Source: Thalassiosira profunda (Eukaryota; Bacillariophyta; Thalassiosirophyceae; Thalassiosirales; Thalassiosiraceae). Taken from it: 36,207 nucleotides of DNA. A program made the position numbers and the translations under genes. Of the stretch, positions 28,553 through 36,207 are shown piece by piece. Under the pieces are notes generated by a model that was given only the letters and a program-made list of their open reading frames with translations, searched no databases and was not told the origin of the DNA. Within the stretch, counting starts at the first letter, position 1; every line of letters begins with the position of its first letter. The stretch spans positions 1-36,207 of the forward strand of contig JALLAP010000007.1 of NCBI GenBank assembly GCA_036939355.1. Reading direction: 5' to 3'.

Positions 28553-29281
28553 TTGGGGTCGCCGCAGGAGGTTCTCTGGACGAGTGCCTTGGCGGTCGAT
28601 TGTGCGCTCCGGTGGCGGTGGGGGTCGATGGCCGCCGTGCAGTGTTGCAAAGATGTGTGGTAGATTTATCGGTGCCGTCCTGCAATGCATGCAAAATTCA
28701 CGAGATGGCTCGACGTTGTGTGAGCGGGGCTCCTGTCCCGATGATCCGTTGATCTTGGGCGTGGATGAGGGCGTCAAGCGACGAGCCGTTCGTCCCTGCC
28801 GAATTGGAGCCGTTCGTCTCGCTTTGGTGCATCCCCGCATGAATGGAAGCCACGCCGCCGCCGCGAGGTTGCGCCGCCACAGGATGCGCGCAGCTCCGCG
28901 AGATTTTTTGGAGAGCCGTTCGCAAATTTTTCAGCGCGCTCGACTGGGTCGTATTTTTTACGCGGGAAAATTCGCTGCTTGAGGCTAAGTATGAATTCCT
29001 TAGTACTTTAGACGAGCGCACTGGAGTCCTCCACGACTGCGACGAGAGAAAACAGAAACGGCGGAGACGAGTGACGCGTGTTGAAGATCTCGGCTGCAAT
29101 CTCTAGTTGATGGCTCGGCTGCAATCTAGTTGATGGCTCGGCTGCATGCTCCGCTGCAATATGCATGTCTCTGGTGCAGTTGCATGGATGGAGTGAAGTC
29201 AACGGGACACTGATGGATGGTTGGGAACCCATCAATCCAAGGCTGAAGCTGAGTGAGCACCAAGATGAATGGAGTACTCAC
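28553..29281. promoter_or_regulatory. Bidirectional promoter region, cyclin/ABCG (copy B)
   Basis: 729 bp. The conserved block at 28911-28969 with GCGGGAAA at 28962-28969 (E2F-like) is retained. TGCAAT motifs recur at 28681, 29095, 29121 and 29154. A short imperfect tandem repeat (about 23-25 bp, GCTGCAATCT..AGTTGATGGCTCG) occupies 29093-29140; copy A has a single version. Confidence 0.45.
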
Positions 29282-31610
29282 ATGATGAAAGCCCTCCTGC
29301 TTCTGCTCGGCATATCATGGCACGCCGCCGTCGCCGCGTCGACCGCCGCATATCCAGTTGTCGGCGATGGTGCCGCCGTCGCGGACGAGCCTGCAAATGA
29401 AAATGAGCCACATCCATCGGGCGGGCTGCGATGGAAGGATCTGGGGGCGTCGCTCTCCTCGTGTCCGCTGACGACGGCGCTGATGCTCGATCGGTACACA
29501 AACAACGGAACCAACAATCAGCACGGCGAGCACTGCCTGGACGACGCCGAGTGGCTCCTCCACCCCTCCTCGGGATTCGTCCCCGACGGCTCCCTCTGCG
29601 GCATCATCGGGCCATCGGGAGCAGGGAAATCGACGTTCCTCAATGCGCTGGGCGGGACGACGCCGCGGGGGGCGGGGGTGCACCTGACGGGATCCGTGTG
29701 GTACGAGGAGCGCATGCCAAGCAACGACACAATAAATGGCGACGGGTGCAGCAGATATCGCCTGAGCCAGCAAGAGGGAGACATAGCGCTGCTGTCTCAG
29801 CACGACCACTTCTTCGACATGCTCACGCCGCGGGAATCGCTGGAGTTCGCCGCGTACCTCGAACTGCAAAAGCACGGGGCGAGGCACATTGATGACGGAA
29901 GCAAATCAATCAATCACAAAGAGGTGGCCGAGCGCAAATTGGCCACTCTCGGACTAATGGGCGTGGCAGACCGGCGAATCGGGGACCGGACCAAAATGAA
30001 TGGCGGCGGAGGCGGAAGCCCTGGCTTTGGCTGGTTTAAGTGGAAGAAGGGCCCATCCAAAGTCCGACGGGGCGGTGGTCTCAGCGGCGGGGAACGACGA
30101 CGCCTCTCCGTCGCCCTCGAGCTCGTCACCGAGCCGAAGATCTTCCTCGCGGACGAGCCGACGACGGGGTTGGACAGCAGCCAAGCCGAGCGGGTGGTGA
30201 AGCTCATTGCCAAATTGGCCAAGGAAAGAAACGTCCCGTCGATTTGCACGCTGCACCAGCCGCGATCGTCGATCTGGCGGACGTTGGATCAGTGCATCCT
30301 GCTCGCACCAGGGGGAAAGATGTGCTACGCCGGGAGGAGGGAGGATGCGACAAGATACTTTGCAGGAATAGGGTTCGATTGTCCGCCCGATACCAACCCA
30401 GCCGAGTTCTTTATTGACCTAGTGACTATTGATACCGACGATCCCGAGCAAGCTGTTGTGGACAAGGCTCGGATAAATCTGCTCCATCACCGCTTCCTCG
30501 AGTCATGCAGTGGTGGTGATGCGCCTGATTCAGACGGTATAGCCATACAACAACTCACTTCAATAGAGGCATCTGCGGATGGGGCGGCAAACGAAAAGCT
30601 TCCCTTCTTGCACGCACTTCGTGCTGAGGCCAGAAACATATCCAATGGAATCAACCGATTTGGCGCCCTCCTCCTTCGCTCGTGGAGACAGAACATAAGA
30701 AACGGAAGGATCATCGTGCTGAGATTGGGGGCATCTATCGTCCAGGCGGGGCTGTTCGCATCCATATTCACCTCGGTGCGGGACGACAAGTCCCTGACCA
30801 AGAGCATCGCCGACAGAGTCGCGCTTCTGACGTACGGCGTCATCAATATGAGCATCATGGCGTTGATGAAGACCCTGGATCTGTTCGCGAAGGAGCGGAG
30901 CGTGGTGCTGCGGGAGCAGATGCGGTCGAATTACTCCAGCCTCGAATACCTCCTTGCAAAAGTATTTGCAGAGATCCCTTTGGACAGCTTCTTTGCGTTG
31001 GTGTTTGCAACCTTGCTCAAACGGCTCACGGGCCTGCGAACGTCAATGATGACGCTCGTCAAGACGTACTGTCTCATGACAGTAACTTCTGTGTCGCTGG
31101 GCTTTGCCATTGGCAGTATCACGTCATCAGTGGAATCTGCAATGAGTCTAGGTGTGCCGGTGATGGTTATTTTTATGGTTGTCGGCGTGATAAACCCGAG
31201 CGGCGTTGATTCCGATGCCGCGCCAAATCCCGTAATGCGTTACTTGAAGCTCGGCAGCCCCATCAAGTGGGCCATCGAGGCCCTCGTTACCTCTGAATTC
31301 AAGGGCTTGGTGTTTGGAGAGGAGGATCGCGGAAGGTAAGTGATGAAATATCAGCACGGCAACTCTGTAGGTATCTCTCTGACTGCTTGCGCTTGATTTT
31401 TGGTGTTGCAGATGGGGCAGATTGAAGGATTTGCCGCGGATGGGAGCCTTGGCGATGGTTCAAGATGGAGACGAAGTCCTCAAAAACTTGGGCCTTGGCG
31501 GGGCGGAATACTCACAATTGATGGAGAAACTCGCACTCCTATCAGGGGTCTATCTGCTAATGAGTTGGTGCGGCCTTTCCTTCTTTGGCCCTTCGTTCAT
31601 TGATACATAA
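29282..31610 (+). CDS. ABCG-type half transporter (copy B), one intron
   Basis: Exons 29282-31335 and 31412-31610 (76-bp intron) use the same splice sites as copy A. A signal-peptide-like start (MMKALLLLLGISWHAAVAAS), Walker A GPSGAGKST, signature LSGGERRRLS, Walker B FLADEPTTGLDSSQ, the NPAEFFIDL motif and the membrane half are all intact. Compared with copy A it lacks several residues in the Asn-rich stretch near residue 80, and the Gly-rich insert before the signature differs slightly. The frame is open further upstream to an ATG at 29165, but that part is not in frame in copy A, so the start conserved between copies was chosen. Confidence 0.9.
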
Positions 31611-31663
31611 AGTAAGACCCGCCAAGTTGAGAGGCCTGACGACAGTTTTCCCCTGTATGCCAT

Positions 31664-33358
31664 TTACACACACACTGTTTCATCACCATCGATGCTCCAA
31701 TTGTTGTCAATCGCTTGCGTCTTCGTTAGAAACTGCTCCGACCTCATTTTCTTCCTCGCCTCTTTCAGATACTGCTGAGTCTTCACTCCAACCTGGCCCA
31801 GCCACTTTGTTTCGTATTCTGCGAGCCAGTTGACTTGTCCTCCTCCCCTCACCGCCCTCAGTTCCCCTTGGCGGAGCCACCTAACTTTCCTGACCATGAG
31901 GCCAATCCTCTCGGTTGTTGTTTTGTCAGGGTTGCAAAAGTTCCACGGGAAACCGTGGGTCTTTGCCATATCTTTGTTCATGGTGGTCAAGCTATCATCT
32001 TCAACGACCCCGAAAGTCAGTGTTTGCGGAGGCGAGCCGCTGCTTGTACTCCCTTTCGTGTGAAGAGCCACAATGTCTCCCTTCCTCATTTCGATGAACT
32101 GTTTGTACGACTTAACGTACGTTCCTTCCTCGCTCAACCACTTGGCGCCCAGACTTTGGCAGTCTTCTCTCAAGCTATCATAATCAACAGAGAGCACTCG
32201 CTCCTTGAGAGCGTCTCCATCGTACCGTTGATCCTCGTCCAATAGTTTTGCAACCTCCAAGCACGTCACGATGCACCCACTGTTCACACACCACTGAGAG
32301 CACTTCCGGCCGTACCTGTCATCGCTGGTTACAGATACAGTGTTGTAGCACCTGATGCGATAGACATTGAAGGTTTTCGAAACTGAATCCCTCCACAGTT
32401 GCCAGTTGTCGAGCTCAGCCACATCGTGATATTTCACCCCGTTCACAACGACTGATAGCTTGGCATCGGAGGGAGATGATTGCCGTGAGCGCTTTTGTGC
32501 ATTCGACTCCTCTTCATCAATATACGAGAACCTGGACTCTTCATCACTGTCGTAGGTCGATTGCTCTGCGTGAGTTAGAATGCCAGTTGCAGATGATTCC
32601 GTCGAAGCCAATGCAGCACTATCGTTGACGTCTCCGGTATCTTCTGCTTCTGTCTCGGTGTGCTCCGCAGCGTCTCGAGTCACCACCCGCACAATCTCAC
32701 GCAGATTGTTCGAGCTCGATGTCGAGGTGGCTGCAATGTCCCTCGCCGCCTCCGCTTCCCTCACCGCCGTCAGGTCCACTTCGACGCCACTCTTTTCCTT
32801 CACCAATTCAATGTGCGCCTCGTTGACCACCCACGGGGCCTTCTTGCCACTGTGAAACAACACATTGCAAAGAGGGCACGGGATCTGCTTGCGATTGCCC
32901 GTCAACTCGGCGACCTTGGCGTTCCTGTGGTTCTCCGCGCAGTCGAAGCATATATGCCTCCGGCAACACCCCAGCTGGGTGGGGACGACCCGGCCGCCGT
33001 AGTCGCTGGCGCATATGATGCAACTTAGCATCGAGCTCATCGTTGCCAAGTGTGCCTCTTTGCCCTCGATCTTCCCGCTCTCCTCTCGAAGATCGGCGAG
33101 CCCGAACTCCTCTCCCCGGGCGGCGCAATGGATTTGGGCGCCCATGAGCTCGAATAAATCGTGCTCCATCTCGGCGCATACCTCGGTGCACATCATGTGC
33201 TTACCGTCGCTCTCGGCCTCTTCGGCCGGCCGCGCCTCCACCTCCGCCTCCGCCGCGTCTTCCTCGCGTCGAATAAGGCCCAGCATCACCTCATCGCCGG
33301 CCTCTTCGGCCGCGTCGGCCTCCTGCACTGGGCGCAAATGTGAACGCGCCGTGCACAT
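31664..33358 (-). CDS. RING-finger protein with PUA/EVE-like C-terminal domain, RING1 (copy B)
   Basis: The part shared with copy A begins at the ATG at 33040. In this copy the frame continues upstream, and the next good ATG (MCTARSHLR) at 33358 adds 106 acidic, Glu/Ala-rich residues with two Cys/Met-rich spots. I give the longer model, but the start is uncertain. The RING keeps CIIC, CCRRHICFDC and CPLC. The region between CPLC and the linker differs from copy A (NVLFHSGKKAPW here, NRPFHSRNDTPW there). The C-terminal CYNTVSVTSDDRYGRKCSQWC, KGDIVALHTKG and RKVRWLRQGEL sites are kept. The frame is open even to 33493, which would nearly reach the RING2 start. Confidence 0.7.
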   Translation of the reverse strand: MCTARSHLRPVQEADAAEEAGDEVMLGLIRREEDAAEAEVEARPAEEAESDGKHMMCTEVCAEMEHDLFELMGAQIHCAARGEEFGLADLREESGKIEGKEAHLATMSSMLSCIICASDYGGRVVPTQLGCCRRHICFDCAENHRNAKVAELTGNRKQIPCPLCNVLFHSGKKAPWVVNEAHIELVKEKSGVEVDLTAVREAEAARDIAATSTSSSNNLREIVRVVTRDAAEHTETEAEDTGDVNDSAALASTESSATGILTHAEQSTYDSDEESRFSYIDEEESNAQKRSRQSSPSDAKLSVVVNGVKYHDVAELDNWQLWRDSVSKTFNVYRIRCYNTVSVTSDDRYGRKCSQWCVNSGCIVTCLEVAKLLDEDQRYDGDALKERVLSVDYDSLREDCQSLGAKWLSEEGTYVKSYKQFIEMRKGDIVALHTKGSTSSGSPPQTLTFGVVEDDSLTTMNKDMAKTHGFPWNFCNPDKTTTERIGLMVRKVRWLRQGELRAVRGGGQVNWLAEYETKWLGQVGVKTQQYLKEARKKMRSEQFLTKTQAIDNNWSIDGDETVCV

Positions 33359-33538
33359 CAAAAACTTCCCTTTGCTATTTGCTCTTGTGTCACTGAATCG
33401 GTCACCAGTCAACCTCAACACCAACACACGCACTTCACGCATGAAGCCGCAAGCCGCCCATCGCCCGGCCAGCATCTCATTCTTTTGCCCCACCCGACAG
33501 CCTCGTCATCGTCTCCAGTTATCAAAACAACCCGTCAC

Positions 33539-33970
33539 ATGGACGCCATCGCCACCTGCCAGATCTGCTTGGAGGACTTCGACGGCGATCCGTCAATTGC
33601 GGGCAAGAGCTCGTCGCACCTGCCGGTGCGATCCGCCAGATGTCCACATCGCGTCTGCTACTCATGTGTGGTGGTGGGGATGAAGATGGAGAAGGCCAAC
33701 AAATTGAATAAGGATCCGATTGATATCAAATGGCTCGAATGCCCCATGTGTCGCGAGAAGACGTGCTTCAATACCAGAGATCCCGTGGTTGATTTGAGTT
33801 TGTGCGATGCACTCAGGATACTTCGCGCTACAAATGGCAACGCTGTCGGCCAGCGTGCGACGCAGGCGGAGACGCAAGCGATGGAGGAAGGTGAGACCGA
33901 AGGGGCCAAAGATACCAGAAATGGTGCTCTGTCAGCACCAGCCCAGATGAATGATGATCAAAAACAATAA
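33539..33970 (+). pseudogene. RING2 paralogue, C-terminally truncated (copy B)
   Basis: 143 codons from the ATG at 33539. The RING (CQICLEDF, CPHRVCYSC, CPMC) and the following linker are intact and lack the five-base insertion that breaks copy A. Homology to copy A ends at the DQKQ codons; a TAA follows at once, and the whole PUA/EVE-like C-terminal half is missing. What follows is an inverted fragment of RING1. The truncation therefore lies at a rearrangement joint. A free RING-only protein could still be made, so calling it a pseudogene is a judgement. Confidence 0.65.
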
Positions 33971-33974
33971 ACAG

Positions 33975-34196
33975 CTTGTTCACCTTCCACGGGGTATCAT
34001 TGCGGCTGTGAAACGGCCGATTGCAAAGGGGGCACGGGATCTGCTTCCTGTTGCCGGTGAGCTCAGCGATCTTTGCATTGCGGTGTTTTTCCGCGCAGTC
34101 GAAGCAAACGTCTTCCCCGCAACACCACAGCTGGGTGGGGACGACCCGGCCGCCGTACTCGTTGGCGTATATGATGCAACTTCGTACCGAACTCAT
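33975..34196 (-). pseudogene. RING1 N-terminal fragment (copy C)
   Basis: About 73 codons matching the RING1 start through PW.VN, then ending abruptly at the RING2 copy B joint. It resembles copy A (KHRNAKIAELTGNRKQIPCPLCNRPFHSRNDTPW) more than copy B. The fourth residue of the first CxxC pair is Tyr (CIIY), and the CCRRHIC site reads CCGEDVC, so Cys and His zinc ligands are lost. With no downstream domain this is a decaying remnant, evidence that a third RING1/RING2 pair once existed here. Confidence 0.8.
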
Positions 34197-34434
34197 CGTT
34201 GCCGAATGGTCGCCAGCATCAGCGGCGAGCGGCCCACAGCGGGGCGTTGGGTGTGTTGAACAGGACGGCCGGGAGCTCTTTGTTCTTTGTGTCCAGTTCG
34301 CTCAGCTTCCTCTCTATGTCACTACTGAGTCCACTTGGGAGGGAGGGGAGAAACCACAACGACCACACTGAGACTGGTTTCCCCTTGTGGCTCAAATGAA
34401 ACGTTGTGCATTAAGATGTACTCATATCACGCAA
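34197..34434. other. Spacer between RING1 fragment and polA
   Basis: 238 bp. The 60 bp or so nearest polA match the 3' UTR of the plus-strand polA copy at 168-220. On the minus strand, about 34219-34330 reads as a coding-like tail (IERKLSELDTKNKELPAVL, then stop TGA at 34219-34221), possibly the end of another broken gene; I cannot name it. Confidence 0.4.
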
Positions 34435-36207
34435 CTACTTTGCATCGTACCAATTGTCATGTGCACACGAGCCATCCACAAGCAGCGGTACCTTTGTCTT
34501 CTCCAGCCCGAGCACCCACGGCTCCTGCATGCACTTCACCACCTCCTCGAACGCCTCTTCGGCAGTCTCCTCCGGCCCCTCAAGTATCACCTCATCGTGC
34601 ACTTGCATCAACAGGATCCACCCCAACTTTTTGAGCAGCGGACTGTTGTTGATTTTGAGCATGGCCATCATGGCCACATCGGCGGCGCCTCCCTGGATGG
34701 GCGTGTTGATGCTCGCTCGCAGCGCGTGGCCCAGGGACTTCATGCTGCCCCCCTGCGCGTGCGGCAAGTGCCGGTATCTCCCCATCAATGTCCGCGTCAG
34801 GCCATGCTTCTTCGCAATGGCCTTGGTGTCTTTCTGCCACTTCTCCACCTCGGGCCGAGAATCGTACCAGGCCTGCAGCATCTCCTCGGCCTCCTTTTGC
34901 GACACGCCCCAGTCCTGGCTCAGCCCGTGCGACGTCTTTCCGTAGGCGATGGAAAAGTTCAGAGTCTTGGCCTTTCGCCGCTCGCTCGCGTACTCATCCT
35001 TCAGCATCGGCGTGGGCGGCTCGCCGTTGGCGTAGTCCCATTCCAACAAAACATCGCCATTCTCTACAGCATCTTGAATGTATTTGAACATGCCCAGCGC
35101 GGTCCGCGAGTGGAAGTCGCCACCGGCCTCGAAGGCATCGATCATGGAAGTACAGTCGGTCATGCTCGCCAGTAATCTCAGCTCCAACTGACCATAATCC
35201 GCCACAATCAGCTTGTTCCCGGGAGAGGCGATGAACGCCTTTCGTATCTTATACTTGTCCTTCTCCAGCGCCGGCTGGTTCTGCAGGTTGGGTTTGCGCG
35301 ACGACAGCCGTCCAGTCTCCGTGTTAATGTTCAGAGAGCCGTGGACGCGCTTCTGATCGTCGGCAAGGGTCTGGAGGCTCGTCAAAAAGTTGGCGATCAT
35401 CGTGTCAATCGAGCCGATGGCCGTGAGGCTGTAGAAGGCGACGCAGGCGTCGTGCCCTGCCTCGCCGCCGCCAAAGAAGTCGTAGGCCCTTCCATAGTTG
35501 GGCGGGTCCGAGAACGGATCGCCCGCCAGCTTCCTCAGCACGTCCGCCGTGGCGCTGGGCGCCCCTCCGGTCGTGAATTTGTCTGGTTCCATTCCCAGAC
35601 TCGTAATCTTCACATCCACGTACTTCGGTTCCTCGTTGTTCTTCGCCCGAATCTCCTCCAGAATGTTCTTCAGCGCGTCGTTCTCCCCCGACGACGCCGC
35701 CTCCTCGAGCAACTCGCTGATCGAGCGCTGCACCGCATTCCCACTCCGGGCGGCGGTCGATTTCATCAACTCGGCGCTCATCTCGCGGGCATAGCTGTCG
35801 TCGTCGCGCAATTCCTTGATCAGCGCGGCCTTCTTCGCCTTGGGTGGCAGGGTGAGGCAGCGGCTGGCGCACGCGTCCCGCAGGTCCTTCACCGACATGG
35901 AGTCGTAATCGTCGATGGGTCCGCCGAGGTGGCTGTCGGGATCGCCCATCATCTGGAAGTGCCCGCGGAGGCGCTGCTGCAATTCCAGCTTCTTCCCCGA
36001 CACCTTCAGCCCATATTCTTTGCACAGCGCCTTCAATTCCGCCGCCTTCATCTGATCGAACTCGTCCTCTTCCAACATGGCGAGCTCGGCCTCGGATTTG
36101 GGCGCGTTTTGCCTTTCCTGCGCCACAGCCGCGTCCCTCGCGCGGTATGCCTCCATGGCGTCGTCCGGTATGTCGGCTCGCGGGGTCTTGAACACCCGCA
36201 CCCTCTC
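34435..36207 (-). CDS. PolA-type organellar DNA polymerase with two SAP domains (partial, copy B)
   Basis: About 590 residues, open to the window edge, so the N-terminus (where a 3'-5' exonuclease domain is expected) is missing. Two SAP-like DNA-binding helices pairs lie at about 48-82 (MKAAELKALCKEYGLKVSG) and 99-135 (MSVKDLRDACASRCLTLP). The family A polymerase core follows: TGRLSSRKPNLQNQP, motif A VADYGQLELR (Asp335), motif B RRKAKTLNFSIAYG (about 408-421), PIQGGAADV, and motif C QVHDEV (Asp536). All catalytic residues are present. Such enzymes replicate plastid and mitochondrial DNA in algae and plants (POP type); the organelle cannot be told without the N-terminus. The C-terminal 54 codons recur at 1-167 in inverse orientation. 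Confidence 0.88.
   Translation of the reverse strand, partial: ERVRVFKTPRADIPDDAMEAYRARDAAVAQERQNAPKSEAELAMLEEDEFDQMKAAELKALCKEYGLKVSGKKLELQQRLRGHFQMMGDPDSHLGGPIDDYDSMSVKDLRDACASRCLTLPPKAKKAALIKELRDDDSYAREMSAELMKSTAARSGNAVQRSISELLEEAASSGENDALKNILEEIRAKNNEEPKYVDVKITSLGMEPDKFTTGGAPSATADVLRKLAGDPFSDPPNYGRAYDFFGGGEAGHDACVAFYSLTAIGSIDTMIANFLTSLQTLADDQKRVHGSLNINTETGRLSSRKPNLQNQPALEKDKYKIRKAFIASPGNKLIVADYGQLELRLLASMTDCTSMIDAFEAGGDFHSRTALGMFKYIQDAVENGDVLLEWDYANGEPPTPMLKDEYASERRKAKTLNFSIAYGKTSHGLSQDWGVSQKEAEEMLQAWYDSRPEVEKWQKDTKAIAKKHGLTRTLMGRYRHLPHAQGGSMKSLGHALRASINTPIQGGAADVAMMAMLKINNSPLLKKLGWILLMQVHDEVILEGPEETAEEAFEEVVKCMQEPWVLGLEKTKVPLLVDGSCAHDNWYDAK

Noticed and set aside
28553..28840. 96-residue N-terminal extension of cyclin copy B
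   Set aside because: The homologous stretch in copy A is out of frame, so it is probably 5' UTR open by chance.
1..36207. Two haplotypes of one locus placed in series by the assembler
   Set aside because: The copies have different neighbours on both sides, the flanking polA genes are inverted, and the single VASt gene bridges the contigs in frame. Not fully excluded without long reads.
1..36207. Bacterial operon, prophage, transposon or CRISPR content
   Set aside because: Genes are spliced, alternate in strand and encode eukaryotic families; no transposase, integrase, terminal repeats or regularly spaced repeats were found.

Overview
This is a GC-rich piece of nuclear DNA from a unicellular eukaryote. 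Spliceosomal GT-AG introns of about 70-110 bp, a Yip1-type Golgi membrane protein, cyclin, RING, zf-PARP and VASt proteins, and a PolA-type organellar DNA polymerase all fit a protist. A stramenopile alga (diatom or relative) is my best guess, by inference only. No rRNA, tRNA, transposase or CRISPR array is visible.

The genes alternate strand almost without exception and fall into head-to-head pairs: cyclin/ABCG, RING1/RING2, lipase/zf-PARP, Yip1/serine acetyltransferase, and NifU-like/VASt. Call the first two pairs block X and the next two block Y. The layout is: polA tail (+, 1-167), X (272-8561), Y (8752-14629), a single-copy pair U (14749-19967), Y' (20019-25905), X' (26192-33970), a RING1 remnant (33975-34196), and polA (-, 34435-36207). 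X/X' and Y/Y' are in the same orientation but in permuted order, whereas the flanking polA copies are inverted. The rearrangement joints lie in the short tail-to-tail gaps, so each divergent pair with its shared promoter moved intact.

The copies have diverged unevenly. The zf-PARP genes differ at three bases over the CDS although the DNA upstream of them is unrelated. Cyclin, ABCG, lipase, Yip1 and SAT are intact in both copies. RING2 is broken differently in each copy (frameshift plus stop in the first, truncation in the second), and RING1 differs at its N-terminus.

Two single-N joints (17922 and 19575) are each flanked by exact 72-bp direct repeats. Both sit in the VASt gene, and counting each overlap once restores one frame, so they look like unmerged contig ends and they support the X-Y-U-Y'-X' order.

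The encoded functions do not form one obvious pathway. They cover cell-cycle kinase regulation (WW-cyclin Y), ABCG export, ubiquitin ligation, secreted lipase, ER-Golgi trafficking, cysteine synthesis, a divergent Fe-S-scaffold-like protein, a sterol-transfer-type domain and organelle DNA replication. The most unusual proteins are the RING proteins with a possible PUA/EVE-like C-terminal domain, the serine acetyltransferase with a long C-terminal extension, the WW-cyclin Y fusion, and the ABCG transporter with a signal-peptide-like N-terminus.
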